Positions 53,301-62,133 are shown, counted from the first letter of the stretch. The stretch: 64,000 bases of DNA from PHAA01 sp022706565 (GCA_040769385.1 JAXGLD010000005.1:124001-188000); one strand, 5' to 3'. A program made the numbers and translations. Notes: generated by a model not told the origin, from the letters alone.

Positions 53301-53473
53301 AATTTGGCATGATCGATGCAACCATGTTCGAAGACGTGTATATGAAATACGGAGCCTATATATTCGGTCCCCGCCATGGTCCTTTGCTGGCCAGCGGCAA
53401 GCTGCACCGGCGCGGGGAAGGTGTAAGCCTGATCGTACAGCAGGTCTCCCCTGCCCTCTATTCCGCCACCTAA
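50381..53473 (+). CDS. dnaE2: error-prone DNA polymerase III alpha subunit, DnaE2 type
   Basis: A 1030 aa C-family polymerase. The PHP domain starts at the N-terminus (HLHCHTPFSFLDGA). The polymerase core has MPDIDIDF (Asp381, Asp383) and KLDLL (Asp535), matching the three catalytic aspartates. An HhH region (about 790-840) and an OB-fold (about 905-1000) follow. It is shorter than replicative DnaE and lacks an exonuclease and the long tau-binding tail, as usual for DnaE2. ATG 50381 uses AGGTG overlapping the preceding stop. By context it is the SOS-induced translesion polymerase. Confidence 0.93.
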   Translation: MNFVHLHCHTPFSFLDGASQVEELVRRAAELEMPALAVTDHNNLSAAVQFAQAAAKFGLKAIQGTEVSLADGSHLTLLAEDERGYASLCRLITRAHLSNPRGQPAVRATDLEELPGVIVLSGCRQGLIPRSILKGDYRQARQQAALYKSWWGRGSFYIELQNLLLPGDHYLNQRLLELAAELDLEVVATNNVHYARHEDFFLHDVLCCVKKLITVHDIDPARPLNGESYVKSEIQMQGLFPACPQALANTLRIAERCQSFLHEPVFHFPSFPLLPGQEAAQVLRRLVWEGAQRRYRRITPAVTERLEYELRVIEQMGFPDYFLVVWDLARYSRQEGIRYAGRGSAADSLAAYCLGITEVDSLQRGLLFERFMNPERVGMPDIDIDFESRYRDQVIEYVYRKYGSEYVARVATYNTFRARSALRELGKALGFPEVELDPLCKRMPFYARADQIRALLQRLPELRDSPLHQPRYQLLLDCCDRLAGFPRFLGMHLGGLVISDIPITNLTPLQESGMGPVISQFDKDDIEGLGLVKLDLLSLRTLSVIQDATAQIRSSGKDMDYEAIPLDDRDTFAMINRGETIGVFQLESPAQRALQSRFQASEFEDVVASMALIRPGPIKGNMVDPYVARRLGQEEVSYLHPWLEPILKKTYGVVLFQEQVIEIGQVIAGFTPAEADQLRRVMTHSRSQKMMEELGRTFVERSVERGIEPALAEEIFACMLGYASYGFCEAHAAAFATTSYKSAYLIRHHPAEYFTAILNHQPMGFYPPRVIGNEVRRRGISLLPPDVCSSSIDFTVEQGAIRVGLKQIKGLSTASLESIVNAREQAAYVSPLDFVVRTTIPQDSLENLMRCGALDSLCSHRRFLLSQLYYYLEKRQARQSGTTLLFEEQAIPTGADFSPAEKRTWEYNLLGLYVGEHPMAAWRPMLKNNGFKSSRDLPDCAAGMTVWAAGLLLHPHRPPTRSGKITVFFSLEDEFGMIDATMFEDVYMKYGAYIFGPRHGPLLASGKLHRRGEGVSLIVQQVSPALYSAT

Positions 53474-53578
53474 GCTTAGTATCACCCGGCTCTCCGATTA
53501 ATCCTGTCAATGAATAAAAACCGGCAGATTTCAAACAATATTAGCGAATCGATCACTTACATCAAAGGAGAGTTGAAA

Positions 53579-53806
53579 ATGAAAAATCATCCCGACGACC
53601 GCAGCGACAACGTGGAACGCATACAAAACAACATCGACAATACCCTGCGCAATATCGAAGCGGCTGAAGAAGTGATAGCCGGCACCCCGGACAAAAAGAA
53701 GAAGAAGGACCTCAAAGCCAAGAACGAGCGCCGCAACGATGCCTTGGACGCTATGCGCCATGAAATCCAGGATGAAGCCCACGACCGCCAAAAGCGGAAA
53801 AAGTAG
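53579..53806 (+). CDS. tlp: small acid-soluble spore protein, Tlp family
   Basis: A 75 aa hydrophilic spore core protein. The family signature is clear: PDDRSDNVERIQ at residues 5-16, NTLRNIEAAEE, and KNERRNDAL..MRHEIQDEA at the end. Expression in Bacillus is in the forespore under sigma-G. Here GAATA (53512-53516) and AATATTA (53537-53543) resemble sigma-G elements, but the 20-base spacing is too long for confidence. AAAGGAG precedes ATG 53579. This is a strong marker of endospore formation. Confidence 0.93.
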   Translation: MKNHPDDRSDNVERIQNNIDNTLRNIEAAEEVIAGTPDKKKKKDLKAKNERRNDALDAMRHEIQDEAHDRQKRKK

Positions 53807-53920
53807 CCGGTCCATCCGACCCATTCAGCAACACTAAGAACACTAAGGGGAAGCCTGCCGATCCTAGTGGTCAGGCCAGTCCTCCCCTCTATATTTGGCT
53901 GGATATATCCGACGTAGGTT

Positions 53921-54604
53921 TCAACGTGACTGCAGTCGGGCGAAGAGCAGGTAAGAGTACACCATGGGAACCAGGGTCATCACCGCAATGGCTCCGAAAA
54001 ACACCGCCGCCGCCCAAGTTGTATTGAAGGGAGATACCACCAGGCATATCAGCCCGCATATCACCCAGAGTTTACCGCCCATGCGGTGGGTGCGCTGCCA
54101 GACCTCTTCATTGGCCAAGGTCCAGGGGGTTTTGATGCCCACGAAGTAATTATGCCGGAACTGTCCCATATAGTTGCCGATTATGATAAACAATCCGGCC
54201 ACCATAGCCTTCACCACCAAGCCTATATCCATCCCGTATCCCAGAGCCACCGCGATGGTCACCCCATACAAGATGGCCATGAATATCACAAACCCCCAGC
54301 GCAGGAAGGTATAGGCGCCGCGAAATCTCGCGTAGTTTTCCCGTCGAGGATCGATAACGGGCAATACCAGCATAAGAAGATAGAGGCCCGCGATCATCAG
54401 GGGAAAAAAGAAGGCCCCGAAAAAACGACCTTGGTAATCGTCCACTTCACCCTGTATATTCCAATGGCTGGGCACCTGTTCCGGAAGGTGCGGGTAAACC
54501 AGCACGGCGCCCAACAGCAGCCCGGCCATTACGATCCATACCGGCCATTCAGTTTTCAGGTTATCCCAATTCAGACGGTAGGTGTCGTTCTTTTCCCGGT
54601 CCAT
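53921..54604 (-). CDS. sdpI: SdpI-family immunity-like membrane protein
   Basis: A 227 aa protein with about seven hydrophobic helices. The N-terminal DUF1648-like part (HLPEQVPSHWNIQGEVDDYQGR) and the C-terminal SdpI domain (GIKTPWTLANEEVWQRTHRMGGKLW, about 158-182) are both present. In Bacillus subtilis SdpI protects against the SdpC toxin and signals to SdpR. GGAGGAG-type site before the ATG. It lies 60 bases downstream of the ArsR-type gene in the classical sdpRI order. Confidence 0.9.
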   Translation of the reverse strand: MDREKNDTYRLNWDNLKTEWPVWIVMAGLLLGAVLVYPHLPEQVPSHWNIQGEVDDYQGRFFGAFFFPLMIAGLYLLMLVLPVIDPRRENYARFRGAYTFLRWGFVIFMAILYGVTIAVALGYGMDIGLVVKAMVAGLFIIIGNYMGQFRHNYFVGIKTPWTLANEEVWQRTHRMGGKLWVICGLICLVVSPFNTTWAAAVFFGAIAVMTLVPMVYSYLLFARLQSR

Positions 54605-54664
54605 CCAAATCTCCTCCTTTTAAAATAGCCTTCCTCTAATTATGGGCATACAATCGGAACAAGG

Positions 54665-54961
54665 TTACCGAGGTTTCGAGTTCTCTTCCGACTCCCCCGC
54701 CACCCCCAGCAGATCATAAAACCAACCGATCAACTCCTGAAACACGGTGGTATTCAAGGAATAATAGATGTTTTGCCCTTTCCGCACATCCTGGACCAGG
54801 TCCGCCTGTTTCAGGACGTTGAGATGATGTGAGATGCTGGGCTTGGTCATATCAAAGTGGCTGGCGATGTCCCCTGCGGTCATATCTCCGTCCTGCAGCA
54901 TTTTGATTATTTGACGGCGATTAGGGTCGGACAACGCTTTGAAAGCTAGATTGAAGGTCAC
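54665..54961 (-). CDS. sdpR: ArsR/SdpR-family transcriptional repressor
   Basis: A 98 aa winged-helix repressor. The sequence FKALSDPNRRQIIKML, then DMTAGDIASHFDMTKPSISHHLNVLKQADLV, is very like SdpR, including the closing YYSLNTTVFQELIGW. There are no metal-binding cysteines, so it is not an arsenic sensor. GTG start at 54961 with GGGAGG eight bases upstream. It precedes sdpI and has its own promoter with an inverted repeat, fitting autorepression. Confidence 0.92.
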   Translation of the reverse strand: MTFNLAFKALSDPNRRQIIKMLQDGDMTAGDIASHFDMTKPSISHHLNVLKQADLVQDVRKGQNIYYSLNTTVFQELIGWFYDLLGVAGESEENSKPR

Positions 54962-54984
54962 CAGCAACACCTCCCGCTCAAATG

Positions 54985-55042
54985 ATTAGAGACTTATCTA
55001 AATATCTAATTCAATTATATTCAGCAGCGGTTTTGAAATCAA
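54985..55042 (-). promoter_or_regulatory. sdpR promoter and operator
   Basis: Minus strand: -35 TTGATT (55037-55042), 17-base spacer, -10 TATAAT (55014-55019). ATTAGA (54985-54990) and TCTAAT (55005-55010) form an inverted repeat over the expected transcription start, a good place for SdpR binding. Confidence 0.7.
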
Positions 55043-55152
55043 TACTTGGTTAAAAATACAGGGGTACGAGCCCTCCCTACCCCCTGGGGTCTCAATTGAT
55101 CCCATCGGTGCCCGACCGTGTATGCTGGCGTGAATTTTTCTAAATTCAACCG

Positions 55153-58100
55153 ATGACCGGACTCCGGTACATTAAACTCGGTTGCGGTCGGGAGCATTGG
55201 CGGCCGATCTTCCCTCTTAAACACAGCTCGTATCTAAGCGAATATGAAAGCTGGGAACCGATTGGGGATGATGACAGCCCATTTACCGGTAATTACGACG
55301 GCAGAGATTTCAGTATCTCCAACATGACCATAGACCGGCCTGACGAAAATCATATCGGCCTATTTGGAGTTATCGACCGCAATGATGGCTACAACGTTTC
55401 CGATATCTGCAATATGAATATAGTCAATGTCAGTATAACCGGCGGCCAATACGTTGGAGCATTAGCGGGGAAGTCCTATGCCCGTGTAAACAGCTGTCAT
55501 TCCAGTGGTGCTATTTCATGTATACAGGGCAGATGCGGGGGACTGATTGGATTTCAATATGAAGCAGGAGAAACATTTGCCAATCACATGTCAGATATTA
55601 TTGGGTTTTCATCCTCGGTTGCCATAGCGGATATATCCGGCGAAGAACAGCGAGCCTGCAATGATCTGGGTGGTTTACTGGGGATAACTGCTAACTATTA
55701 TATAGATCAATGCTTCGCAACAGGCAATATTGCCGGCCGGATTGATGAAAATGACGGATCGAATGTAATAGGTGGGCTTATCGGTGAAATCATACGTGGC
55801 GAGGGCATTATATCCAATTGCTATGCAATCGGAAGTGTTGGAGGGTACGAATGTATAGGCGGATTTGTTGGTGTGATAAGTATGTATGATAGTAGAATTT
55901 TCAGTAATTGCTATTCAACCGGAGCAGTGACTGCAACTGATTATTACGGAGGCTTCTGCGGATTTTATCTGGGCCCCCCTTTAAAATTTAGGAGGTAGAT
56001 AAAAAATGGAATTCATTCCATGTTATTACGATACTGATACATCCGGACAAAACGATACAGGCACAGGTGAGCCCCGGACCACGACGGAAATGAAAGCTCT
56101 AAACACATTCATAAATTGGGATTTCGATGCCATCTGGAATTTAAACTCGGGCATCAATAACGGGTATCCCCACTTGATATGGGGCGGATTGACCGGCATC
56201 TACGCCCGTCCTTACTGCAGCCGCAATGCACCGCCGGAACGGACCGTAAGCCTGAGACGAGGTGGGATTGACATAGCGCTATACTACCCGTTCCCTTTAA
56301 CATCAATTATAATTCCCTGCTGTTGAAAGAGGGGCCTCTGGGCAAAGGTTGGGGGCATAATTACGAAGTTAGATTGGATTTGCAGGCAACCACAGATATT
56401 ATTACCGTCCATTGGAGCGCGAACCGGTATAATACCTTTATTCATGACGGGTGGGGTAACTGTACCTCCCCGGACCGCGCCTGCCGGATTGACAGTCTCA
56501 GTGTGAGTGACGACGGCTGCACCCTGACCCGGAAAGATCAGAGCCAATATATATTTGACAGCAACGGCATACTGGTGCAGATAAATACCGGTCACGGCCA
56601 GCAATTAAACCTGGGTTACGATGGTTCCGACCGCTTGTAGACCATAACCGAGCCCATATCCGGCCAGGTCCTGACCCTGTCCTACAATGCCGCCGGCTTG
56701 GTGGAAAGCATAACCGACGCCTTAGACCGTGAGATCAGCCTTACCTATGATGATAACTGCCTGACGGAAATAACCTATCCGGACAGCAAAGCCACCGTTT
56801 TTACCTATGACGATCTGGGCCAGGTGTTGTCGGAGACCGATGGTGAAGGCCGCCAGGTATTTGTTAACACCTATGACCAATTATGCCGGGTAGTAACCCA
56901 GGAAGACGGTTTAGGCCAGATCAGTTCAATCAGTTATGACCAAGCCAGCCAACCCGGAAAAGTAGTTACCACTAACCGATCCGGAATTAGTAGTCCTGAC
57001 CTACGGTTACGATGATGCCGGCCGCTTAACAGCCATTAGCAATGCCGACGACCGGACCGTCACCGTCAGCTATGATGACCGGGACAATCTGACCGGCGTA
57101 ACTGATTCCTTAACCCACACCGTACAATTCAGCTATGACAGCGCCGGTATGCTGCTGGCCAGAACCGATGCCCGGAACAATACTACCGCTTATGCTTATG
57201 ATGATAACCTTAACCTGATCAGCCTAACCGACGCCTTAGACCAGCAAACCAGCTACAGCTATGATCCTGAAGATCGCCTTATTACCATCACCGATGCTAG
57301 AGATAACATTACTACCCTGGCCTATGACGATAAAGGCCGGCTAATATCAGTTGCCAACCCCCTGGGATATACCGTCAGGACCGAATACGACGCGGTGGGC
57401 AACCTTACCGCCCACTATGACGCCTTTGACCACAAGATAGCGGAGATCGGCTATGACGAATTGCGCAACCCCCAAACCATAAAAGACGCTTTGGGCTATA
57501 CCACTCAAAACGAATTTGACAGCCTGAACCGGCTGATCAGAAGTACCGACCCCCTGGAAGGCCTAACCGAATACAGCTATGACGGCTTGAACCGCCTCAT
57601 CCAAACCACCAACCCCGGCAGCTTGGAAGCCAGCCAGGAATTTGACGCGGATGGCAACCTCAAGAAAATCATAGACCCCAATGCCAACACCTTAACCCAT
57701 ACCTATGATCTGGCCGATAAATTAACCCAAGTCAGTTCGTTCACCGGTTCCAGGCAATACGCCTACAACTCCTTGGGCTATCTGGCCAGCGCCACTAATG
57801 GCCGGAGCCAGACCAGCGGCTATGGCTATGATGATGCCGGACGACTGATCAGCCAGACCGACCCGGACGGAACCATAACCTACAGCTACGATGCCAACGG
57901 CAACGTTCTGACCGTAACCGACGCCGCCGGAACCATTACCAGGGTCTATGACGAATTAAACCGGGTAACCAGCTACACCGATGCCCGCAACAATAACATT
58001 CAGTATCAATATGACGAAGTGGGCAACCTGACCAGAATCACCTATCCGGACAGCAAACAGGTTAATTACACTTATGATGCCGCCAACCGGCTGACCCAAT

Positions 58101-59611
58101 TAACCGACTGGGCCGACCGGGTTACACAATACAGCTATGATGCCAACGGCAGGCTGATCAAGACCACCCGCCCAGACGGTTCCGTGGAGATCCGGGAATA
58201 CGACCACAACAGCTGCCTGACCAGACTCCACGATATCGATCATGGTAACGAATACAAATATGAATACGATGCCTTGAACAACCTTAGGGCCGAGAGAAGT
58301 ATAGCCAGCCAGTCGGCGGTGAACCAGTCCAAGGCGGCCATGAACGTTGCCACTGACAACCGTCTGGATAGCTGGAACGGCAATACCGTAACCTATGACG
58401 CGGACGGCAACATGACCTACGGACCCTTGAACGGAACCATGCAGAGCTACACCTATGACAGCCGCAGCCGTTTGACCGCAGCAGGTACTGCCAGTTACAG
58501 CTACGATGCCGAAAACAACCGGATAGAAGTAACCGAAAACAACGATACAACCAGCTATGTGATCAACCCCCATGCCGGCTTAAGCCAGGTGCTGATGAAA
58601 ACCGGCCCGGATGATACCGTGACCTATTATGTCTATGGCCTGGGGCTGATCGGAGAAGAGAGAGACGGAGAATACAAGTCGTATCATTATGATTTACGAG
58701 GCAGCACGGTGGCGTTAACCGATATGGACGGAGTAATAACGGACAGTATCCAATATGGGATTTACAGCGAGATGCAGAGAGAAACTGGCAGCGCTCCCCT
58801 GCCATTCCTGTATAATGGTAAATATGGTATTATTTCTGACAGTAACGGACTTTATTATATGCGGGCCAGGTACTACAGCCCGGAGCTGATGAGGTTCACC
58901 CGGCAGGACGATCTGGTCGGCAGAATTACCGATCCCTTAAGCCTTAACCGGCACGCTTTTGTGAAGGGGAACCCGGTGACGGGTGTTGATCCGAGCGGAT
59001 ATAGCATGGTTAAAATGAGCGAATGGGTTATTAACCGGGGTGGTACTGTAAGCTACGATAAGTATACGGGTTTTGCTGCTGCAACGTTAAACGGTATAAC
59101 AAAATACTACTATCTATATGATTCTTATATACTGAATGGTCATATTATGAAAGATGACGGGACCTTAGCTGCTGATTTTGGCCTTGGATCTTTGGAGCAA
59201 AGAGTAGCTGAGGGAAGCGCGGTTTATCGTCAGTCAATTGGAGGGCAAATATGGGCCGGTGCTTCCCAGGTTCCAGAGGCCTTAGCTAATGCAAAACGAG
59301 AATTACCGGGAGTTGTGTTTAATAAGGATGTGGGGAAGGCTGCTATAAAAACTGGTGGATCAGTATTAGTAGTAGCATCAGCCGGATATACTATTGTTCT
59401 TAGTGGTACAGCTGCTACAACAGCGGATTCATTTGCAGTTGCAGGTACGATTATTTATGATGTAATTGCTGGGACACCAGTTAATACTATACCAGGAGCA
59501 ATGTACACCACAGGTAGCCAATTGGTTTTCGAAAACAATTCAAGTACGAATATTAATGGTTTGATGAATGACAGTACCCCATGGTTTGAGGTTAAAATGG
59601 ATTCAAGGTAG
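55153..59611 (+). pseudogene. decayed GLUG/RHS (YD-repeat) protein gene
   Basis: One broken gene for a large surface or toxin-delivery protein. The 5' part (55153-56160) has GLUG repeats (GGLIG, GGFVG plus NCYSTGAV). RHS sequence follows (GPLGKGWGHNYEV, many YD..GRL repeats) and the hypervariable-core end GLYYMRARYYSPELMRFTRQD near 58850-58910. The frame shifts at about 55975-56015, about 56290-56310 and about 56980-57000, and a TAG interrupts at 56638-56640. The start with signal sequence is missing. Only the last segment (57149-59611, 820 aa) is one open frame. It ends in a variable AT-richer tail (about 230 aa) with two hydrophobic stretches, a candidate toxin domain I do not recognise. 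Confidence 0.85.
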
Positions 59612-59669
59612 CCTCAAAATAAGGCTTGGCATTTATAAAAATAGAAGTTCTGTTTAAGGAGAAATGACT

Positions 59670-59795
59670 GTGCTTTTTATTGCCGCATTACCAATTAAAC
59701 AAGTAGAATGGATTACAACCCGTAATTGGTTTTGGTTAGTTTGGCTAGTATTATTTCTTCTTATTATTATTTATAATTATAAGTTTAATAAATAA
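59670..59795 (+). CDS. 41-aa single-pass membrane protein, candidate RHS-linked immunity
   Basis: A very short frame starting GTG 59670 with AAGGAG eight bases upstream; an ATG two codons earlier is too close to that site. The protein has a hydrophilic start (IKQVEWITTRN) and one strongly hydrophobic helix (WFWLVWLVLFLLIII) with a basic end (NYKFNK). It begins 58 bases after the RHS stop, where immunity genes for RHS tail toxins are usually found. The role is inference. Confidence 0.5.
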   Translation: MLFIAALPIKQVEWITTRNWFWLVWLVLFLLIIIYNYKFNK

Positions 59796-59948
59796 GAAAT
59801 CTTTAGGCCTTGGAGTCGAGTAGACCCGGTTTTGCCCTGCTCCCCAAAATATGGTCCACCCATAATGAGAAAAAGTGATAAATCTTAATAAGGGCCAGGG
59901 GACGTTCTTTTTGCTTCCAACTTAATATTATTTCACGTTGAAAAATGG

Positions 59949-59985
59949 GCTGGAAACCTGTAAGTATGGCAGGTTTCCAGCTTTT
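59949..59985 (+). terminator. Rho-independent terminator
   Basis: GCTGGAAACCTG (59949-59960) and CAGGTTTCCAGC (59970-59981) form a perfect 12-bp stem with a 9-base loop, followed by TTTTCCTTT. Confidence 0.85.
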
Positions 59986-60120
59986 CCTTTGGGTTTAACT
60001 TCTGTGGGGATGGCCCGGTTTAATAAATCTTATCAAGCACCGGCTGTTCCGACGAAAACGTCAATAGGTTTTCGCAAATTACATTTGCCACTTGGCAGCT
60101 AGCAGTTCACCGGCAACTAG

Positions 60121-60211
60121 GTCTATGATGCCAACGGGCGGTGAACCAGTCCAAGGCAGCCATGACCATTGCCACCGACAACCGTCTGGATATCTGGAAC
60201 GGCAATACAGG
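60121..60211 (+). pseudogene. RHS fragment duplicated from the large RHS gene
   Basis: Bases 60137-60211 closely repeat 58315-58385 of the RHS gene (VNQSKAAM..ATDNRLD.WNGNT), with a few substitutions. The preceding 60121-60136 matches a different YD repeat (TATGATGCCAACGG, as at 58137-58148). The two joined pieces are not adjacent in the large gene, so this is a rearranged scrap of another copy. It has no start and no continuing frame. Confidence 0.75.
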
Positions 60212-60264
60212 GTTAGCTAAAGAAGTGTGGAAGTGGTTCCCATTTATCCAAGGAGGTGCCCTCT

Positions 60265-60456
60265 ATGAATGCTCCCATATCCCCTCCGGCCGGCAGTCCG
60301 CCTGACTTCCCGAACTTATATGTTATGTTTTGGCCAGTCTTCAACATATTGATACTAATTGCTATTGTGGTACTGGTTTTCTGGTATTTTAAGAAACAGA
60401 GCAATGACAAGAAACGAATGCTTGAAAAGCTGGACAGTATCCTATCCTTACTTTAA
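60265..60456 (+). CDS. small single-pass membrane protein
   Basis: A 63 aa protein: a Pro-rich N-terminus (APISPPAGSPPDFP), one transmembrane helix (about 21-41) and a basic helical tail ending MLEKLDSILSLL, suitable for oligomerisation. No family recognised. Strong AGGAGG eight bases before ATG 60265. It directly follows the RHS fragment and may belong to the same accessory locus. Confidence 0.65.
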   Translation: MNAPISPPAGSPPDFPNLYVMFWPVFNILILIAIVVLVFWYFKKQSNDKKRMLEKLDSILSLL

Positions 60457-60578
60457 TCCAAGAGAAACGATTGAGTATAAGGGGGTATTGTAACTTGCTG
60501 GCTTCCCCTGGGGATATTTTTTTGTCTATTGTGAGTTTTTGTCTGGAAGACGACCGCACTATTCCGCAAGGATTTTAG

Positions 60579-60833
60579 TTAATAGTGGCCCAGGCAGGAA
60601 ATGATGTTTATGTTGGTTCCTTCAATAGAATATATCAGTCTGTGCTCATTGTTGATTCTTCTGCTCCAATAACCGGACAATTCGTGTCTCAAGGGTTCTG
60701 GTTTACCGATGCCCGTATTGCCGTTACGTTCAATGTCTTTTATTAAATCGTTGATCCGTTTTAGGATTTGTCGATTTTCGTTTTGCCAGTACAGATATTC
60801 TTCCCAGGCCGTTTTCGTGAAAACCTTATTCAT
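60579..60833 (-). CDS. yoeB: YoeB-family mRNA interferase toxin
   Basis: An 84 aa ribosome-dependent endoribonuclease. The length and the catalytic residues coincide with E. coli YoeB: Glu46 (GKPEPL), Arg65 (EHRLIY), His83 and Tyr84 (GHY at the C-terminus). The HELSGYWSRRIN segment is nearly invariant in the family. ATG 60833 lies inside the end of the antitoxin gene (8-base overlap), the usual coupled arrangement. The gene appears intact and functional. Confidence 0.95.
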   Translation of the reverse strand: MNKVFTKTAWEEYLYWQNENRQILKRINDLIKDIERNGNTGIGKPEPLRHELSGYWSRRINNEHRLIYSIEGTNINIISCLGHY

Positions 60834-61080
60834 CAGAAAGCTCCGCATTAACAGTCTTTCCTGATTTTAATTCATCAATGGATCGCAGCAGCTTGTTGTA
60901 GTATTTAGGATTACTTCTAATGTAAAGGTTTTCTAAAAGATTATTGTATTCACTTTCAGAAATCAGCACTACATTGCCGCCGCTTTTTCTGGTAACAACT
61001 ATGGTTTCCAGATCCTGATTGGCGACATCGCAGTATTTTTTTAAGTTTTCGCGCAGTGTAGAATAGTTAACAGCCAGCAC
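60826..61080 (-). CDS. yefM: YefM-family antitoxin
   Basis: An 84 aa Phd/YefM antitoxin. The N-terminal DNA-binding part has NYSTLRENLKKYCDVANQDLETIVVTRKSGGNVVLISESEYNNLLENLY. The acidic flexible C-terminus would block YoeB. GTG start at 61080 with GGAGG ten bases upstream; the longer frame to 61113 would run through the operator and is rejected. First gene of the operon, autoregulated through the palindrome just upstream. Confidence 0.94.
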   Translation of the reverse strand: MLAVNYSTLRENLKKYCDVANQDLETIVVTRKSGGNVVLISESEYNNLLENLYIRSNPKYYNKLLRSIDELKSGKTVNAELSDE

Positions 61081-61095
61081 TATTATATCACCTCC

Positions 61096-61111
61096 GTACA
61101 ATATATTGTAC
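61096..61111 (-). promoter_or_regulatory. YefM operator palindrome
   Basis: A perfect 16-bp palindrome GTACAATATATTGTAC, with TGTACA at 61107-61112, the core hexamer reported for the E. coli yefM operator. It lies immediately upstream of the antitoxin ribosome binding site. Confidence 0.75.
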
Positions 61112-61218
61112 AAACAAAGGTGCTATCGGTCAAGTGATGATCCTGGCTGGCTATCTGCTTAATACTCAATATCAGGATCCCACTTATGGAAAACAACTAG
61201 GCTGCTGAACTAATTTGT

Positions 61219-62037
61219 TTAATTTAAAGCGTGGCCTGTGAAGGTTTCGGTCTGGTCATTCCATGTGATTGTAAAGGTGATCGTGTCATCCTTACGGGGA
61301 ATTGAACCGCTGCCCCCAGATGAACCCAGTCCTACTGTACCGTCCGGCTGTATGCTCAACCCGCTTCCGGAACCCCCATGGGATCCCAGCTGATACTCAT
61401 AGGAAATATCCCCTACCGATGCTATATCATCACCCAGGTACTGCAGAGTAGAAGTGGTCTGGTTCCAGCTTTCATGTCGTAAAGTGGCCTCTTGGTCTTT
61501 ATAAAAGTATTCATAGTATTTGACCGTGGTATTAGATGACCAATTGGTGCCGGTACCGGTATAGATAATTTCCTTGGCATCATTGAGTTCCTCGAAAACA
61601 GTTCTGGATACTTTACCGATCGGTTCCCAGTATTCAGCCGTCATATTTTCTTCCTCTATCGGTTCAAGCTCAACAATCAGCAGGAGGTTTTTGGCCGTAT
61701 TGACGGCATTATAAAAGTAGAGCTCCCCCACCTTTTCTTTCTGAATATCCGAAGCCGTTACGCGCTCTCCAATGGAATCATACTGATAAATATGCAGTTT
61801 AGTTTTAGTGTCGCCGATAAAATAAGTAACCGGTCGTACTTCGTTGATCATTTCTCCATCAGGGTCAGTGGTTTTGGTCAAATGAATATCTTGCTGTTCA
61901 AATATTTTTATTGCTTGCGAAACGGTTAGGCTTGGTTCACCATCTTCATCATTGTTCTGGTAAAACACATAAATCCCGACCACAACCAGAATCAAAAGTG
62001 CTGCCCCCAGAGAAAGCGCCTGTTTTTTCCTATTCAT
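61219..62037 (-). CDS. membrane-anchored orphan protein (paralogue of the 63.5 kb protein)
   Basis: A 272 aa protein with an N-terminal membrane anchor (about 7-26) and an extracytoplasmic part. The middle (about 35-150) is beta-rich and acidic. The last ~125 residues form a domain with NWSSNTTVKYYEYFYKD, SYEYQLGS and a Gly-Ser-rich loop, ending in a TFTITWNDQTETF strand. The same domain order recurs in the protein at 63465-63887. No known family recognised. AAAGGAGG precedes the ATG. Monocistronic within the accessory end. Confidence 0.75.
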   Translation of the reverse strand: MNRKKQALSLGAALLILVVVGIYVFYQNNDEDGEPSLTVSQAIKIFEQQDIHLTKTTDPDGEMINEVRPVTYFIGDTKTKLHIYQYDSIGERVTASDIQKEKVGELYFYNAVNTAKNLLLIVELEPIEEENMTAEYWEPIGKVSRTVFEELNDAKEIIYTGTGTNWSSNTTVKYYEYFYKDQEATLRHESWNQTTSTLQYLGDDIASVGDISYEYQLGSHGGSGSGLSIQPDGTVGLGSSGGSGSIPRKDDTITFTITWNDQTETFTGHALN

Positions 62038-62133
62038 CCTGCTCCTCCTTTACAGTGGACAATAATGCTCCCATATAGTATAGTGAGATTGTCTTGTAAT
62101 ATAAAGGCAATAGTATTTTGAGAGGTGATATAG

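Noticed and set aside
53512..53543. Sigma-G promoter for tlp
   Set aside because: The -35-like GAATA and -10-like AATATTA are 20 bases apart and the -10 lacks its first C; too weak to list as a feature.
55153..59611. Programmed frameshifting in the RHS gene
   Set aside because: Three shifts plus a stop, no slippery heptamers noticed, and a missing 5' end argue for decay.
61137..61208. Short frame of 23 codons between yefM and the orphan membrane protein gene
   Set aside because: No ribosome binding site and no recognisable product; probably chance.
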